Assembly (NCBI GenBank): GCA_003252075.1
Contig: QKDO01000113.1
Span: 1-64,000 of the forward strand
Source: Nitrospirota bacterium
GTDB lineage: Bacteria; Nitrospirota; Thermodesulfovibrionia; Thermodesulfovibrionales; UBA6898
Length of the DNA: 64,000 bases
Direction of reading: 5' to 3'
The notes beneath the pieces were generated by a model. It did no database searches. It was not told where the DNA came from and saw nothing but the letters and a program-made list of their open reading frames with translations. The translations under genes and the position numbers were made by a program. Below are positions 18,278-26,928 of the stretch, piece by piece. Numbering within the stretch: position 1 is the first letter of the stretch; each line of letters begins with the position of its first letter.

Positions 18278-19132
18278 CTATGAACGTGCATCATCATACA
18301 TTTCCTGGGCATGCATGGAACTGCGCACCAGCGGTCCGGATGCGACAAACCTGAATCCCATGCCAAGAGCTCTTTTCCTGAGCGCTGCAAAGGTTTCAGG
18401 CCGGATATATTCTACCACAGGAGGATTTTTCTTGGTCGGCTGCAAATATTGACCAATAGTAAGAAGATCGCATCCGTTGTTCCGCAGGTCGCTGAGGAGT
18501 TCCATAACCTCCTCGATCGTCTCTCCAAGACCCAGCATGAAACCTGACTTGGTAAGAATATCAGGAGCGCTGCATTTGGCATTGGCAAGCAGAGAGAGCG
18601 ACCGACCATAATAAGCCTTTGGCCTAACCTTGCTGTAGATCCGCGCAACTGTCTCCATATTATGGTTCAGTACATCCGGCTTCGCTTCAAGGACAACATC
18701 GAGTGCCGCGGTATTGCCATTGAAGTCGGGAATCAGCACCTCGATCCGAGCTTTCGGCAGTGCAGCTCTCACCGCCGCTACGGTCTTTGCAAAATGTCCT
18801 GCACCGCCATCGGGCAAATCATCCCGGGTAACCGAGGTGATGACAATATACCCGAGATTCATTTCCGAAGCAGCCGCAGCAACCTGCTCCGGTTCATTAT
18901 GATCTACCGTACGGGGAACGCCTGCATCTACAGAACAAAAAGCACATGATCGTGTACACTGCGGGCCGAGAATAAGGAAAGCAGCTGTGGGCTTCGAAAA
19001 GCACTCCCCTCTGTTCGGACAGCGAGCCTCTTCACAGACTGTCGAAAGCCTGTGTCTTCTCAAGAGGTGCATCGTGTCATGCATCCCTGAACGGCGGGAT
19101 GTCTTGATCCATTCCGGAAGTCTCATGTGCAT
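18278..19132 (-). CDS. lipA: Lipoyl synthase
   Basis: LipA inserts two sulfurs into octanoyl groups on lipoyl domains, using radical SAM chemistry and an auxiliary [4Fe-4S] cluster as sulfur donor. Both cluster motifs are present: auxiliary CEEARCPNRGEC (~33-44) and radical SAM CTRSCAFCSV (~58-66). The 284-aa length is normal. No Shine-Dalgarno sequence is obvious before either possible start (ATG 19132 or 19126). No lipB or lipoyl-domain gene is next to it. It lies between DUF116 and the aminotransferase in the def-fmt operon. Confidence 0.96.
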   Translation of the reverse strand: MHMRLPEWIKTSRRSGMHDTMHLLRRHRLSTVCEEARCPNRGECFSKPTAAFLILGPQCTRSCAFCSVDAGVPRTVDHNEPEQVAAAASEMNLGYIVITSVTRDDLPDGGAGHFAKTVAAVRAALPKARIEVLIPDFNGNTAALDVVLEAKPDVLNHNMETVARIYSKVRPKAYYGRSLSLLANAKCSAPDILTKSGFMLGLGETIEEVMELLSDLRNNGCDLLTIGQYLQPTKKNPPVVEYIRPETFAALRKRALGMGFRFVASGPLVRSSMHAQEMYDDARS

Positions 19133-19141
19133 GGAGTATGT

Positions 19142-19669
19142 TCAGTCTGAGCCGAAGAAGGCGATGGCATCCTTCACTCGGAAGAGGTCGACCCGGGTAT
19201 TGAAGCAGGGACCAAAAGGACGTTCGTTCGGAATACCTAAGACAGGGAGAGGATAGGTATCGACAAGGCCGCTCGACAAATCGCGTTCACAAGCAACAGC
19301 AATAATAGCTTCGGGCGCAGTTTCTTTCACGATCTTCCGGGCAAGTGTCCCCCCGGTAGCCACAAAGAGGTTTAGCCGATATTGTTCGGTAATCTCAATG
19401 AGATCCTTGATCTCACACCGGCCGCATCGCTTGCAATTATAGATATTATGGGTAAGCCGTATCGAACAGTCATCGATCTGAAGACAGTGGGGAAGGAGGA
19501 TGAGGATCCGCTTCGTTTTTGTCTTCTCTGCCCTCACCAATTTGTTGTTCATGCTGATGATCGCGTACTGGAACGTTTCCTTCTTGCCCTTCCAGAATGC
19601 GGAAACAAGCATCAGTACAGGGTAGAAGACCTTCAGCACAACACCTCGGGAAAACCTACTCAAGCTCAA
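19142..19669 (-). CDS. DUF116 family protein
   Basis: This 175-aa protein has an N-terminal hydrophobic segment. The DUF116 core follows with LPHCLQIDDC and CKRCGRC, suggesting a metal or Fe-S site, and then VACERDLSSGL. DUF116 genes commonly flank fmt, def and lipA, but their function is not established. The N-terminus overlaps fmt by 14 bases. Confidence 0.85.
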   Translation of the reverse strand: MSLSRFSRGVVLKVFYPVLMLVSAFWKGKKETFQYAIISMNNKLVRAEKTKTKRILILLPHCLQIDDCSIRLTHNIYNCKRCGRCEIKDLIEITEQYRLNLFVATGGTLARKIVKETAPEAIIAVACERDLSSGLVDTYPLPVLGIPNERPFGPCFNTRVDLFRVKDAIAFFGSD

Positions 19670-20588
19670 AACCCATCCCTTCCTTCAGATGACGTCCGCG
19701 GGCAAATGCAGCCCCGCTCATCGTTTGTCTGCCCTCCGGCTTCATTTCACTAATCGACAGCACTCCCATTCCAGTTGCTACCAGCAGTTCATTCCTCAAT
19801 ATCTTTTCTATTACACCCGGAGCTCCTGTTGCTCCATCACTCGTAACCTTCGTTTTGATCAAGGTGACCTTTTCACGCTGAAAAAAACAGAACGCCCCGG
19901 GCCAGGGGAGCATACCCCTTGCCAGATTAAAAATTTCGGGTGCCGATTTATTCCAGTCGATCTTGCCGTCATCTTTTCGGATGATCGGCGCATACGATGG
20001 TTCGCCCGCCTGAGGGAGAGGCCTAACGGAACCCTCTTTGATGCGATCAATGGTTTCAAGAAGAAGGTGGCTTCCCATTAAAGATAGTCTGGCACTCAGT
20101 GTAGGTGTAGTATCTTCAGGCAAAATCTCCGTTGTTGCCTTAAGAAACGTATCTCCGGTATCCAATCCCTCGTCCATAAGCATGGTCGTCACCCCCGTAG
20201 TTTTCTCGCCACGTACGATTGCCCACTGAATCGGGGCTGCACCGCGGTATTTCGGGAGTATCGAGGCGTGAAGATTAATGCATCCTTTCGGTGGAAGCCC
20301 CAGTATCACTGCCGGGAGTATCTTTCCGTATGCAACGACAACGACCATGTCAGGCGCTAAACTAGATATATTGTCATAGAAATCTGCGGCACGCAATCCG
20401 GAAGGCTGAAGGATGGGGATTCCGTGTGCTGTTGCAAATTCCTTCACCGGGGGGCAAGAAAGCACATGTCCCCTTCCCTTAGCTCTGTCAGGCTGCGTAA
20501 CGACTGTCACGACGTCCTCGCGCGAATTTACCAGTGCCTTGAGCGATGGAATGGCAAAGTCAGGGGTACCAAAGAAAATTATACGCAT
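19656..20588 (-). CDS. fmt: Methionyl-tRNA formyltransferase
   Basis: Fmt formylates initiator Met-tRNA using 10-formyl-THF. The 310-aa protein has FFGTPDFAIPSL at the N-terminus, the catalytic core NLHASILPKYRGAAPIQWAI with the Asn/His pair, and DTGDTFLK with the catalytic Asp (~residue 145). The C-terminal tRNA-binding domain (~205-310) is complete. It is six bases downstream of def, the usual fmt partner. Confidence 0.97.
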   Translation of the reverse strand: MRIIFFGTPDFAIPSLKALVNSREDVVTVVTQPDRAKGRGHVLSCPPVKEFATAHGIPILQPSGLRAADFYDNISSLAPDMVVVVAYGKILPAVILGLPPKGCINLHASILPKYRGAAPIQWAIVRGEKTTGVTTMLMDEGLDTGDTFLKATTEILPEDTTPTLSARLSLMGSHLLLETIDRIKEGSVRPLPQAGEPSYAPIIRKDDGKIDWNKSAPEIFNLARGMLPWPGAFCFFQREKVTLIKTKVTSDGATGAPGVIEKILRNELLVATGMGVLSISEMKPEGRQTMSGAAFARGRHLKEGMGFELE

Positions 20589-20594
20589 GTACCG

Positions 20595-21104
20595 TTATTT
20601 CTCGGACTTCTGAGCTTTCTTGAAGCGCTTTTTGAAAAACTCCCTTTTAAGGGGGCTTATTCTGTCAATAAGAAGAAGGCCTTCAAGATGATCTATCTCG
20701 TGCTGCAAGGCAATCGCGAGAAGACCACCTGCGTCGATTTCGAACTCTCTCCCTTCCCGGTCATGCGCACGAACAATTAGATTTTCAGATCGCCTGACCT
20801 TCGCCGTATATTCCGGAATACTGAGACAACCTTCTTCAAACTCGATCTCGCCGTCCGTTCTTACAATGCAAGGATTTATGAGGACGATGAGAGGGTATTT
20901 TTCATCCCGTGAACTTATATCTATCACGGCAAGACTCTTAGAAACGCCCACCTGAGGTGCGGCAAGACCCACACCGGGAGCAGCATACATGGTCTCTACC
21001 ATGTCATCGATGAGCTTCTGCAGATTTTCATCGAAAACAGATACCGGGGCAGTCTTCTTTTTCAGCACAGGTGCCGGAAATTTCTGTATTTCACGCAATG
21101 CCAT
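20595..21104 (-). CDS. def: Peptide deformylase
   Basis: Def removes the formyl group from nascent proteins. The three metal-site motifs are present: GVGLAAPQVG (~44), EGCLSIP (~92) and HEIDHLEG (~135). The 169-aa length is standard. The start MALREIQKFP matches the family. A TATAAT lies only five bases upstream of the ATG, leaving no room for a leader or ribosome site. It heads the operon def-fmt-DUF116-lipA-aminotransferase-hom. Confidence 0.97.
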   Translation of the reverse strand: MALREIQKFPAPVLKKKTAPVSVFDENLQKLIDDMVETMYAAPGVGLAAPQVGVSKSLAVIDISSRDEKYPLIVLINPCIVRTDGEIEFEEGCLSIPEYTAKVRRSENLIVRAHDREGREFEIDAGGLLAIALQHEIDHLEGLLLIDRISPLKREFFKKRFKKAQKSEK

Positions 21105-21109
21105 GTTCT

Positions 21110-21139
21110 ATTATAAATCATTTGCCGGGCCATGGTCGA
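21110..21139 (-). promoter_or_regulatory. Promoter at the def start codon (leaderless type)
   Basis: TCGACC and TATAAT are separated by 18 bases, and the -10 box ends five bases before the def ATG. The predicted start site therefore falls on the initiation codon. Confidence 0.45.
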
Positions 21140-21200
21140 TACAACCCGCATATTTCATTGAATTTTCATTGCTTGCATGTCATGATGTAGGAGATTTTTC

Positions 21201-21323
21201 ATGAACAATTCCATGCGAAAAATGAATACGATCCCTAGCCTCTTGTTTAATCTTTTGATCGCCGACTGTTCTTTCTCGAGTGAGCCGCTCACCTCTGCAC
21301 GGCCGCACCTGGCAACGGCGTGA
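21201..21323 (+). CDS. Possible 40-aa leader/small protein coupled to rsmB
   Basis: This frame is below the ORF-track cutoff. AGGAG lies seven bases before its ATG, and the stop TGA overlaps the rsmB start codon (GTGA), the arrangement of a translationally coupled pair. rsmB itself has no ribosome site, so coupling would explain its translation. The peptide (MNNSMRKMNTIPSLLFNLLI...) has a hydrophobic middle and no known family. It may be an upstream coupling ORF without function as a protein. Confidence 0.4.
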   Translation: MNNSMRKMNTIPSLLFNLLIADCSFSSEPLTSARPHLATA

Positions 21324-22624
21324 CAGAATCGCGGGTTTCTGCCATTGCATGCCTTAACGATATCCTGAAAAAGAAAGGCAAACCTAAGCATTTCCTTGAC
21401 CAATTTGCTCAAACCCTTGACCGGAGAGACCGTGCATTTGTCATGGAGATCGTATATGGTGTTCTGCGTCATCTTTATGTCCTGGACCGGGTTATTGGCA
21501 TGTTCGTCAAGGATATCAATCCGCTCAGGGTTAACACGGTCAACAATCTCCGCATCGCTTTTTATCAGATGCTCTTTATGCGCGTTCCGGATTTTGCCGT
21601 GGTCCATGAAGCAGTAGAAATAGAAAAAAAGAACGGAAAGCCTTCCTTGGTGAATGCAGTATTGAGAAGCGCTATTCGGAGAAGGGAAACGATCAAATTC
21701 CCCATCGTTCTTAATGATCCTGCAAAAGACATCTCAATCAACACGTCTCACCCCGAATGGATGGTCAGGCGCTGGATACAATTATATGGTATCGACGAGA
21801 CACGCACCCTCGCTGAAACGAATAACAACATGCCCCCGTTGACTCTCAGGGCAAACACGCTCAGGATATCAAGAAACGATCTCCTTGAAGTGTTTAGACA
21901 GGAGAACATTCCGTCAAATCCGACAAAATTCTCCCCCGATGGCATCGTCGTAGGCAATAGTGTGTCATACCAGGACATAGCTGGCTTCCACGGGATGTTT
22001 GCTGTCCAGGATGAGGCATCTCAACTGATCAGCCATCTCCTTTCTCCCTGTCAGGGGGAACGGGTGCTTGATGCATGCGCTGCCCCAGGTGGAAAGACCA
22101 CGCATATTGCCCAACTTATGAAGGACCAGGGTGATATCGTTGCTGTTGAAAAAGATCCACTTCGCACTTTCATGATTGAAGAGAATATTCGTTCACTTGG
22201 CATACGATCGGTGCAGCTTCTGCAGTCTGACGTAACTGAAATACAGATTACCGAAAGGTTTGATCGTATTCTTCTCGATGCTCCCTGCTCTTCTACCGGC
22301 GTGATCAGGAGACACCCTGATGTCAGATACCGACATACGGAAAAAGACATGGTCACATTCGCCAATAAGCAGATTCATCTGCTGTCCGCGGTTGCTCAGT
22401 TTCTGAAAAAAAACGGCAGACTTGTCTACTCCGTCTGTTCGACGGACCCGCTTGAAGGTGAAAATGTGATACGGGACTTCTTGAAGACAGCGGGAGAATT
22501 CCGTATTATAAAAGCCAAACAGGAGTTCCTGACTCCATTCGTCAAAAACGGCTTTTTTAGGACATATCCTCATAAGCACGCGATGGACGGTTTTTTCGGA
22601 GTGATATTATGCAAAAAGACATGA
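21320..22624 (+). CDS. rsmB: 16S rRNA m5C967 methyltransferase RsmB
   Basis: RsmB methylates C967 of 16S rRNA. The 434-aa protein has an N-terminal NusB-like RNA-binding domain (residues 1-130, with DRRDRAFVMEIVYGVLR). The methyltransferase domain follows, with the SAM motif DACAAPGGKTTHIAQ (~247), DAPCSSTGVIRRHPDVR (second cysteine region) and LVYSVCSTDPLEGE containing the catalytic cysteine. The start is a GTG with no Shine-Dalgarno sequence, overlapping the stop of a possible upstream small ORF. It heads a plus-strand gene series reaching aroE. Confidence 0.95.
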   Translation: MTESRVSAIACLNDILKKKGKPKHFLDQFAQTLDRRDRAFVMEIVYGVLRHLYVLDRVIGMFVKDINPLRVNTVNNLRIAFYQMLFMRVPDFAVVHEAVEIEKKNGKPSLVNAVLRSAIRRRETIKFPIVLNDPAKDISINTSHPEWMVRRWIQLYGIDETRTLAETNNNMPPLTLRANTLRISRNDLLEVFRQENIPSNPTKFSPDGIVVGNSVSYQDIAGFHGMFAVQDEASQLISHLLSPCQGERVLDACAAPGGKTTHIAQLMKDQGDIVAVEKDPLRTFMIEENIRSLGIRSVQLLQSDVTEIQITERFDRILLDAPCSSTGVIRRHPDVRYRHTEKDMVTFANKQIHLLSAVAQFLKKNGRLVYSVCSTDPLEGENVIRDFLKTAGEFRIIKAKQEFLTPFVKNGFFRTYPHKHAMDGFFGVILCKKT

Positions 22625-23316
22625 ACAGTTTTGTAAGGGCATCGCTCTTTTTCGGGCTTTTTGTCCTGCTCGGTCTTACGTTTGGAATCCTCACTTTCAA
22701 GATCCTGAGCTTCAGCAGGACTGTCGAGGTGCCTTCCGTTGTGAATATGACAGTCATTGAGGCTGACAAGACATTGGGCAACGCCGGTCTTACCCTCAAG
22801 ATAGAAGGCGAAGATTTTGACTCGATCATCCCTTCGGGGAAGATAATCAGGCAGGACGTCCCTCCCGGGAAAACCGTTAAGGAAAAGCGAGCGATCAAAG
22901 TTATTATGAGCAAGGGACCCAAGGTTTCATCCATTCCCCTTCTTGTGAATGAGACGCTGCTGGACGCTGATGCTGCACTCATGCAAAAGGGACTCAGGAT
23001 TGGCAAGGTCATCTCTGTTCATGCCGACTCGGCAGAGAAAGGCATCATCATCGCACAAAATCCCGAACCCGATGATAAAATCGCTGATCTTATTACGGTT
23101 TTGGTGAGCGCGGGACCTGATGATCATGCATACACCTGCCCTGACTTCCTCGGAAAGTCCTTGGACCATGCACAGGAGACAGCCAAGAAATTGCTTCTCC
23201 TCGTTGAAACAGAGGGTGGTGGGTCCGTTATCACAGCGCAAAAACCGAAACCGGGCTCTCTTGTCCGGAGCGGAAGCACGATATATCTTGAAATGAAAGA
23301 GGTGACGAAACCATGA
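22609..23316 (+). CDS. Membrane-anchored PASTA-domain protein
   Basis: The 235-aa protein has one membrane helix near residues 10-32, then three PASTA repeats (about 40-103, 105-170 and 172-233; e.g. EVPSVVNMTVIEADKTL). PASTA domains bind peptidoglycan fragments or serve as spacers on penicillin-binding proteins and Ser/Thr kinases. No kinase or transpeptidase domain is attached here, so it is a free-standing periplasmic PASTA protein. GGAG precedes the 22609 ATG; an alternative ATG at 22621 forms an ATGA overlap with rsmB. Placed between rsmB and rpe, an order seen in other genomes, it has no established role. Confidence 0.85.
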   Translation: MQKDMNSFVRASLFFGLFVLLGLTFGILTFKILSFSRTVEVPSVVNMTVIEADKTLGNAGLTLKIEGEDFDSIIPSGKIIRQDVPPGKTVKEKRAIKVIMSKGPKVSSIPLLVNETLLDADAALMQKGLRIGKVISVHADSAEKGIIIAQNPEPDDKIADLITVLVSAGPDDHAYTCPDFLGKSLDHAQETAKKLLLLVETEGGGSVITAQKPKPGSLVRSGSTIYLEMKEVTKP

Positions 23317-23969
23317 CCAAGATTGCGCCATCAATCCTCTCTGCAGATTTCATGCATCTGGGAGATGAGATACGGGCAGCTGAGGAGGCAGGAGCACATA
23401 TGCTCCATATTGACATCATGGACGGTCATTTTGTGCCAAACATCACCATCGGTTATTCCATAGTTGCAGAGATCAAAAAGATCGCAAAGCTCCCCCTTGA
23501 CGTGCATCTCATGATCGAGGATCCGGACAAATATATCCCCAGCTTTTCGAAAGCCGGGGCCGATTTTCTTACCGTCCACAGTGAAGCGTCTACTCACCTG
23601 CATAGAGCCGTACAATTAATACGTGAACAGGGAAGCAAGCCCGGCGTTTCAATAAATCCTGCAACACCGGTATGCCTTCTTGAGCATATCATAAGAGATG
23701 TGGATCTCGTGCTTCTCATGTCTGTGAACCCGGGCTTCGGCGGTCAGAAATTCATACCCGTGACCCTTGAGAAGATCAGAAGCATGAAAAAGATGCTTAA
23801 TGCGGCGGGTCTCTCAGCTCTTATTGAAGTCGACGGCGGTGTAAAGATTGAAAATGCAAAACAGATAGCAGAGGCAGGCGCGGATATCCTTGTCATGGGT
23901 TCTGCTTTTTTCGAGTCAGCAGATTATCGTAAGGTCATGGAGAAATTGAATGAACTCCTCGGAAATTAG
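23313..23969 (+). CDS. rpe: Ribulose-phosphate 3-epimerase
   Basis: Rpe interconverts ribulose-5-P and xylulose-5-P. The 218-aa TIM barrel has APSILSADFMHLG at the N-terminus, HIDIMDGHFVPNIT with a metal Asp, LDVHLMIEDPDKY, LMSVNPGFGGQKFI and the phosphate-binding EVDGGVK...GADILVMGSAFF. It overlaps the PASTA gene by four bases and the TPR gene by 20. Confidence 0.97.
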   Translation: MTKIAPSILSADFMHLGDEIRAAEEAGAHMLHIDIMDGHFVPNITIGYSIVAEIKKIAKLPLDVHLMIEDPDKYIPSFSKAGADFLTVHSEASTHLHRAVQLIREQGSKPGVSINPATPVCLLEHIIRDVDLVLLMSVNPGFGGQKFIPVTLEKIRSMKKMLNAAGLSALIEVDGGVKIENAKQIAEAGADILVMGSAFFESADYRKVMEKLNELLGN

Positions 23970-25035
23970 CAGACTGTTTGCTCAGGCGGAACTTCTCAGA
24001 CAGAAAAGCAGTTATAATGATGCCTTGCAGACGTTCAGGATCGCCCTGAAAAAAAGCTTCGCAGCGAGGGATAGGCATGCAGCTGTCGCTTGTCTTCTGT
24101 CAATCGGAGATGTCTGCCGCATGACAGGCGATTTTGTCAATGCAGAGAAAGCATATGTTAAGGCAGTAACAGAAGCCCGAAAGATCGCTGATGCAGAGGC
24201 TGCTGCCGATGCACATGCAGGCTGGGGTCTCTCACGCAGAGGGAGAGGCGACTGGAGGCTTGGCATAGTCCTGCTTAAGAAAGCATTGCAGTTTTACCGG
24301 AAAAAGAGAGATAAGGAAGGAACCGCTTTTACCCTCTGGTCAATAGCCGGAGCACTGAGGATTAAAGGTGACATCCCGCTGGCTTTGGAAATGTATCAGG
24401 AAGCACTCAAGGTTTTTCAGTCCTTTCGCTCTCATGCCGGAGTAGGATATTGTCTCTGTGGTCTCGGCGGCGCGTCTCGCATCGCCGGCAGATTCAGGGA
24501 TTCGCTTGCCTATTATCAATCTGCCAATACCTTTTTCCGGAAACTCAACGATACCTTCGGCACAGCTTATTCCTATTGCGGAATCGGTAACGCATATCGC
24601 ATGACCGGCGACTACCGAAAAGCGCTTACTTCCTTTTCGAAGGCATCTCGCCTCTACCGGAAGATCGGCGACAGGGTTAGCTATGCATATACACTCTGGA
24701 GTATCGGCACAACCCACAAAATGCTGCTCGACTTTCTATCAGCGCGATCATATTTCAATGAGGCCAAGGAGCTTTTCAAGAAAACTAAAGATCCTCGAGG
24801 TCTCATCTATTGTCAGCTTGCTTACGGCGAAATAGCAATGCTCAAAGGTTATGTGAAAAAGGCTGAAAAATATTTCCGTGACTCACTGGAACAGGCAATA
24901 AGATATGGATTTAGGGTTGAAAAATGCCATGCGACAATGCTTATCTCCTATCTTGCTGGAAAAAAGAAACCAGTTTGCTATAATACTCTTGGGGTGAGAC
25001 TGAGATTTACTGAAGCGCCGTTTAATATTCCCTGA
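23950..25035 (+). CDS. TPR-repeat protein
   Basis: The 361-aa product is made of tandem ~40-residue TPR units, at least seven, with recurring motifs such as AYSYCGIGNAYRMTGDYRKAL and FTLWSIAGALRIKGDIPLAL. They resemble the regulatory TPR/GPR-LGN arrays. There is no signal peptide and no catalytic domain. The start overlaps rpe by 20 bases. It probably serves as a protein-protein scaffold. Partner and process are unknown. Confidence 0.8.
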   Translation: MNSSEISRLFAQAELLRQKSSYNDALQTFRIALKKSFAARDRHAAVACLLSIGDVCRMTGDFVNAEKAYVKAVTEARKIADAEAAADAHAGWGLSRRGRGDWRLGIVLLKKALQFYRKKRDKEGTAFTLWSIAGALRIKGDIPLALEMYQEALKVFQSFRSHAGVGYCLCGLGGASRIAGRFRDSLAYYQSANTFFRKLNDTFGTAYSYCGIGNAYRMTGDYRKALTSFSKASRLYRKIGDRVSYAYTLWSIGTTHKMLLDFLSARSYFNEAKELFKKTKDPRGLIYCQLAYGEIAMLKGYVKKAEKYFRDSLEQAIRYGFRVEKCHATMLISYLAGKKKPVCYNTLGVRLRFTEAPFNIP

Positions 25036-25087
25036 ACCATTGCAGCATGTCCTTATCTCATGTAACGATTACCGGGAGAACTGTTTC

Positions 25088-25627
25088 TTGAGAATTATTA
25101 ATTTGCCTAATGCGTTGACCGTTGCCCGCATCATTCTTATCCCCATTTTTATCACGGCCGTCATTTATAAAAAGCACCCGCATGCCTTTTTTCTTTTTGT
25201 CTTGGCTGCCATTACCGACCTTCTTGACGGCTATATCGCAAGGGTGACTGATCAGAAGACCGCCCTCGGTACGTTTCTTGATCCGCTGGCCGACAAGTTA
25301 CTTCTCATGTCCTCATTCATTCTCTTTTCGTTTCAAGCATGGATCCCTCTCTGGCTAACGATCATCGTTATTAGCAGGGATATCATTGTGGTCATCGGAT
25401 GGTTCCTGCTCTATATGATCACTCACGAGGTGCGGATAGAACCTGTCATGCTCGGTAAGACTGCGATAGCCTTTCAGCTTGTTACGCTTGCCCTTGTACT
25501 GCTCAGCGTGAATATGCGGGCCATCACCATCCCTAAGGAGTTCCTTTTCCTTGTCACCGCAGCTTTAACTGCTTTGTCCGGACTCCAATATGTCTATAAA
25601 GGCTTACGGATTGCTGATGCTCGCTAA
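25088..25627 (+). CDS. pgsA: CDP-diacylglycerol-glycerol-3-phosphate 3-phosphatidyltransferase
   Basis: PgsA makes phosphatidylglycerol phosphate. The CDP-alcohol phosphotransferase signature DLLDGYIAR followed by GTFLDPLADKLL gives the D-x2-DG-x2-AR-x8-G-x3-D-x3-D pattern. Four to five hydrophobic helices are visible. The ORF track starts at a TTG at 25040. Homology begins at RIINLPNALTVARI, so the TTG at 25088 (after GGGAG) is preferred, giving 179 aa. It overlaps the downstream DUF512 gene. Confidence 0.92.
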   Translation: MRIINLPNALTVARIILIPIFITAVIYKKHPHAFFLFVLAAITDLLDGYIARVTDQKTALGTFLDPLADKLLLMSSFILFSFQAWIPLWLTIIVISRDIIVVIGWFLLYMITHEVRIEPVMLGKTAIAFQLVTLALVLLSVNMRAITIPKEFLFLVTAALTALSGLQYVYKGLRIADAR

Positions 25628-26924
25628 CAAAGGCATAACAATTGAAAGCATCGTTCCTGGTAGTGTTTCGGACGCTGCTGGACTTAAGCCTGGTGATGTA
25701 ATCACTGGTATCAATGCCATGCCGTTACGTGACGTTATTGACTTCATGTACTACAAGGACAGTGATCTGCTAGATATCGAATATATGAGGGATAGAACGA
25801 AAAAGAGCGTGCGTATCTTCTCGGAAAACTGTACGGACCTTGGGATAACCTTCAGGCCGCTGAAAGTCAAAACCTGTAAAAACAATTGCATTTTTTGTTT
25901 TGTGAAACAGCTCCCGAAGGGTTTGAGAAAACCTCTGTATGTCAAGGATGAAGATTATCGTCTTTCTTTTTTGTACGGCAATTATACAACGCTTTCCAAC
26001 ATAACAGATGAAGAACGCCGGAGGATTGTCGAACAGCGGCTGAGTCCTCTGTATCTGTCCGTGCACGCCACCAACAAGGCCCTGCGAAACAGGATGCTGG
26101 GCAACCCGAAAGCAACTGACATCAATAGGGAGCTGAAGTTTTTCGCAGGCCATAAAATCAGGATGCATGTTCAGATTGTCTTATGTCCTGGCATTAACGA
26201 CGGAAAGGAACTGCAGAATACTATCCAGGACATCTATAAGTTCCACCCCTATGCTGCGTCAATTGCCGTTGTCCCTGTAGGATTGACTAAGCATCGAAAA
26301 ATACAGCTTGCTGCGGTTACGAAAGACGATGCGCGTAGGGCCATAGCGACTGTTGATACGTTCCAGAAACGTTTCAGAAAAAAACATGGGGAGTCGATTG
26401 TGTACTGCGCTGACGAAATGTTCATAACGGCAGAAACATCGTTTCCGCCGTTATCTGCGTATGGGGAACTCCCACAGATCGAAAACGGCGTCGGTATGAT
26501 ACCCCTTTTCACAAGTCAGGCGAGAAAAGTGAAAGTGTCACACTCGTTGCACCAGAAAAGAAAATATCTGACCTTCACCGGTATTTCCTTTTATCCCTTT
26601 CTGAAGAAATATCTCGGGAGACTTGCGGAAAGAGAGCGGATTTCAGTCGATGTTGTCCCGGTGGAAAACAGGTTCTTTGGGAAAGCGGTAACGGTTACCG
26701 GCCTGCTCACCGGAAGAGATATGATTTCCACGCTTCATGACAATGCTGACCATCATGATTTTCTCCTCATTCCTGAGGTTGTTTTCAGAGAGGGGGATTC
26801 TCTTATGCTCGATAATGTGTCCATCCCCGATATCGAAGAGGCTTTAGGCCTTAAGGTACTGGTGATCGACGGTACCCCTCAAGGTCTTGTCGACACAATC
26901 CTCATGGCAGAAAACCTGGGCTGA
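25590..26924 (+). CDS. DUF512 radical SAM protein with N-terminal PDZ-like domain
   Basis: The 444-aa protein starts with a PDZ-like segment (GITIESIVPGSVSDAAGLKPGD, residues ~14-35). A radical SAM-like cysteine triad CKNNCIFC (~93-100) and the DUF512 domain follow in the C-terminal half. This architecture is widespread in anaerobes, including clostridia, and its reaction is unknown. The start may instead be the ATG at 25617. The gene overlaps pgsA by 38 bases and is closely followed by aroE. Confidence 0.88.
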   Translation: MSIKAYGLLMLANKGITIESIVPGSVSDAAGLKPGDVITGINAMPLRDVIDFMYYKDSDLLDIEYMRDRTKKSVRIFSENCTDLGITFRPLKVKTCKNNCIFCFVKQLPKGLRKPLYVKDEDYRLSFLYGNYTTLSNITDEERRRIVEQRLSPLYLSVHATNKALRNRMLGNPKATDINRELKFFAGHKIRMHVQIVLCPGINDGKELQNTIQDIYKFHPYAASIAVVPVGLTKHRKIQLAAVTKDDARRAIATVDTFQKRFRKKHGESIVYCADEMFITAETSFPPLSAYGELPQIENGVGMIPLFTSQARKVKVSHSLHQKRKYLTFTGISFYPFLKKYLGRLAERERISVDVVPVENRFFGKAVTVTGLLTGRDMISTLHDNADHHDFLLIPEVVFREGDSLMLDNVSIPDIEEALGLKVLVIDGTPQGLVDTILMAENLG

Positions 26925-26928
26925 TTAC

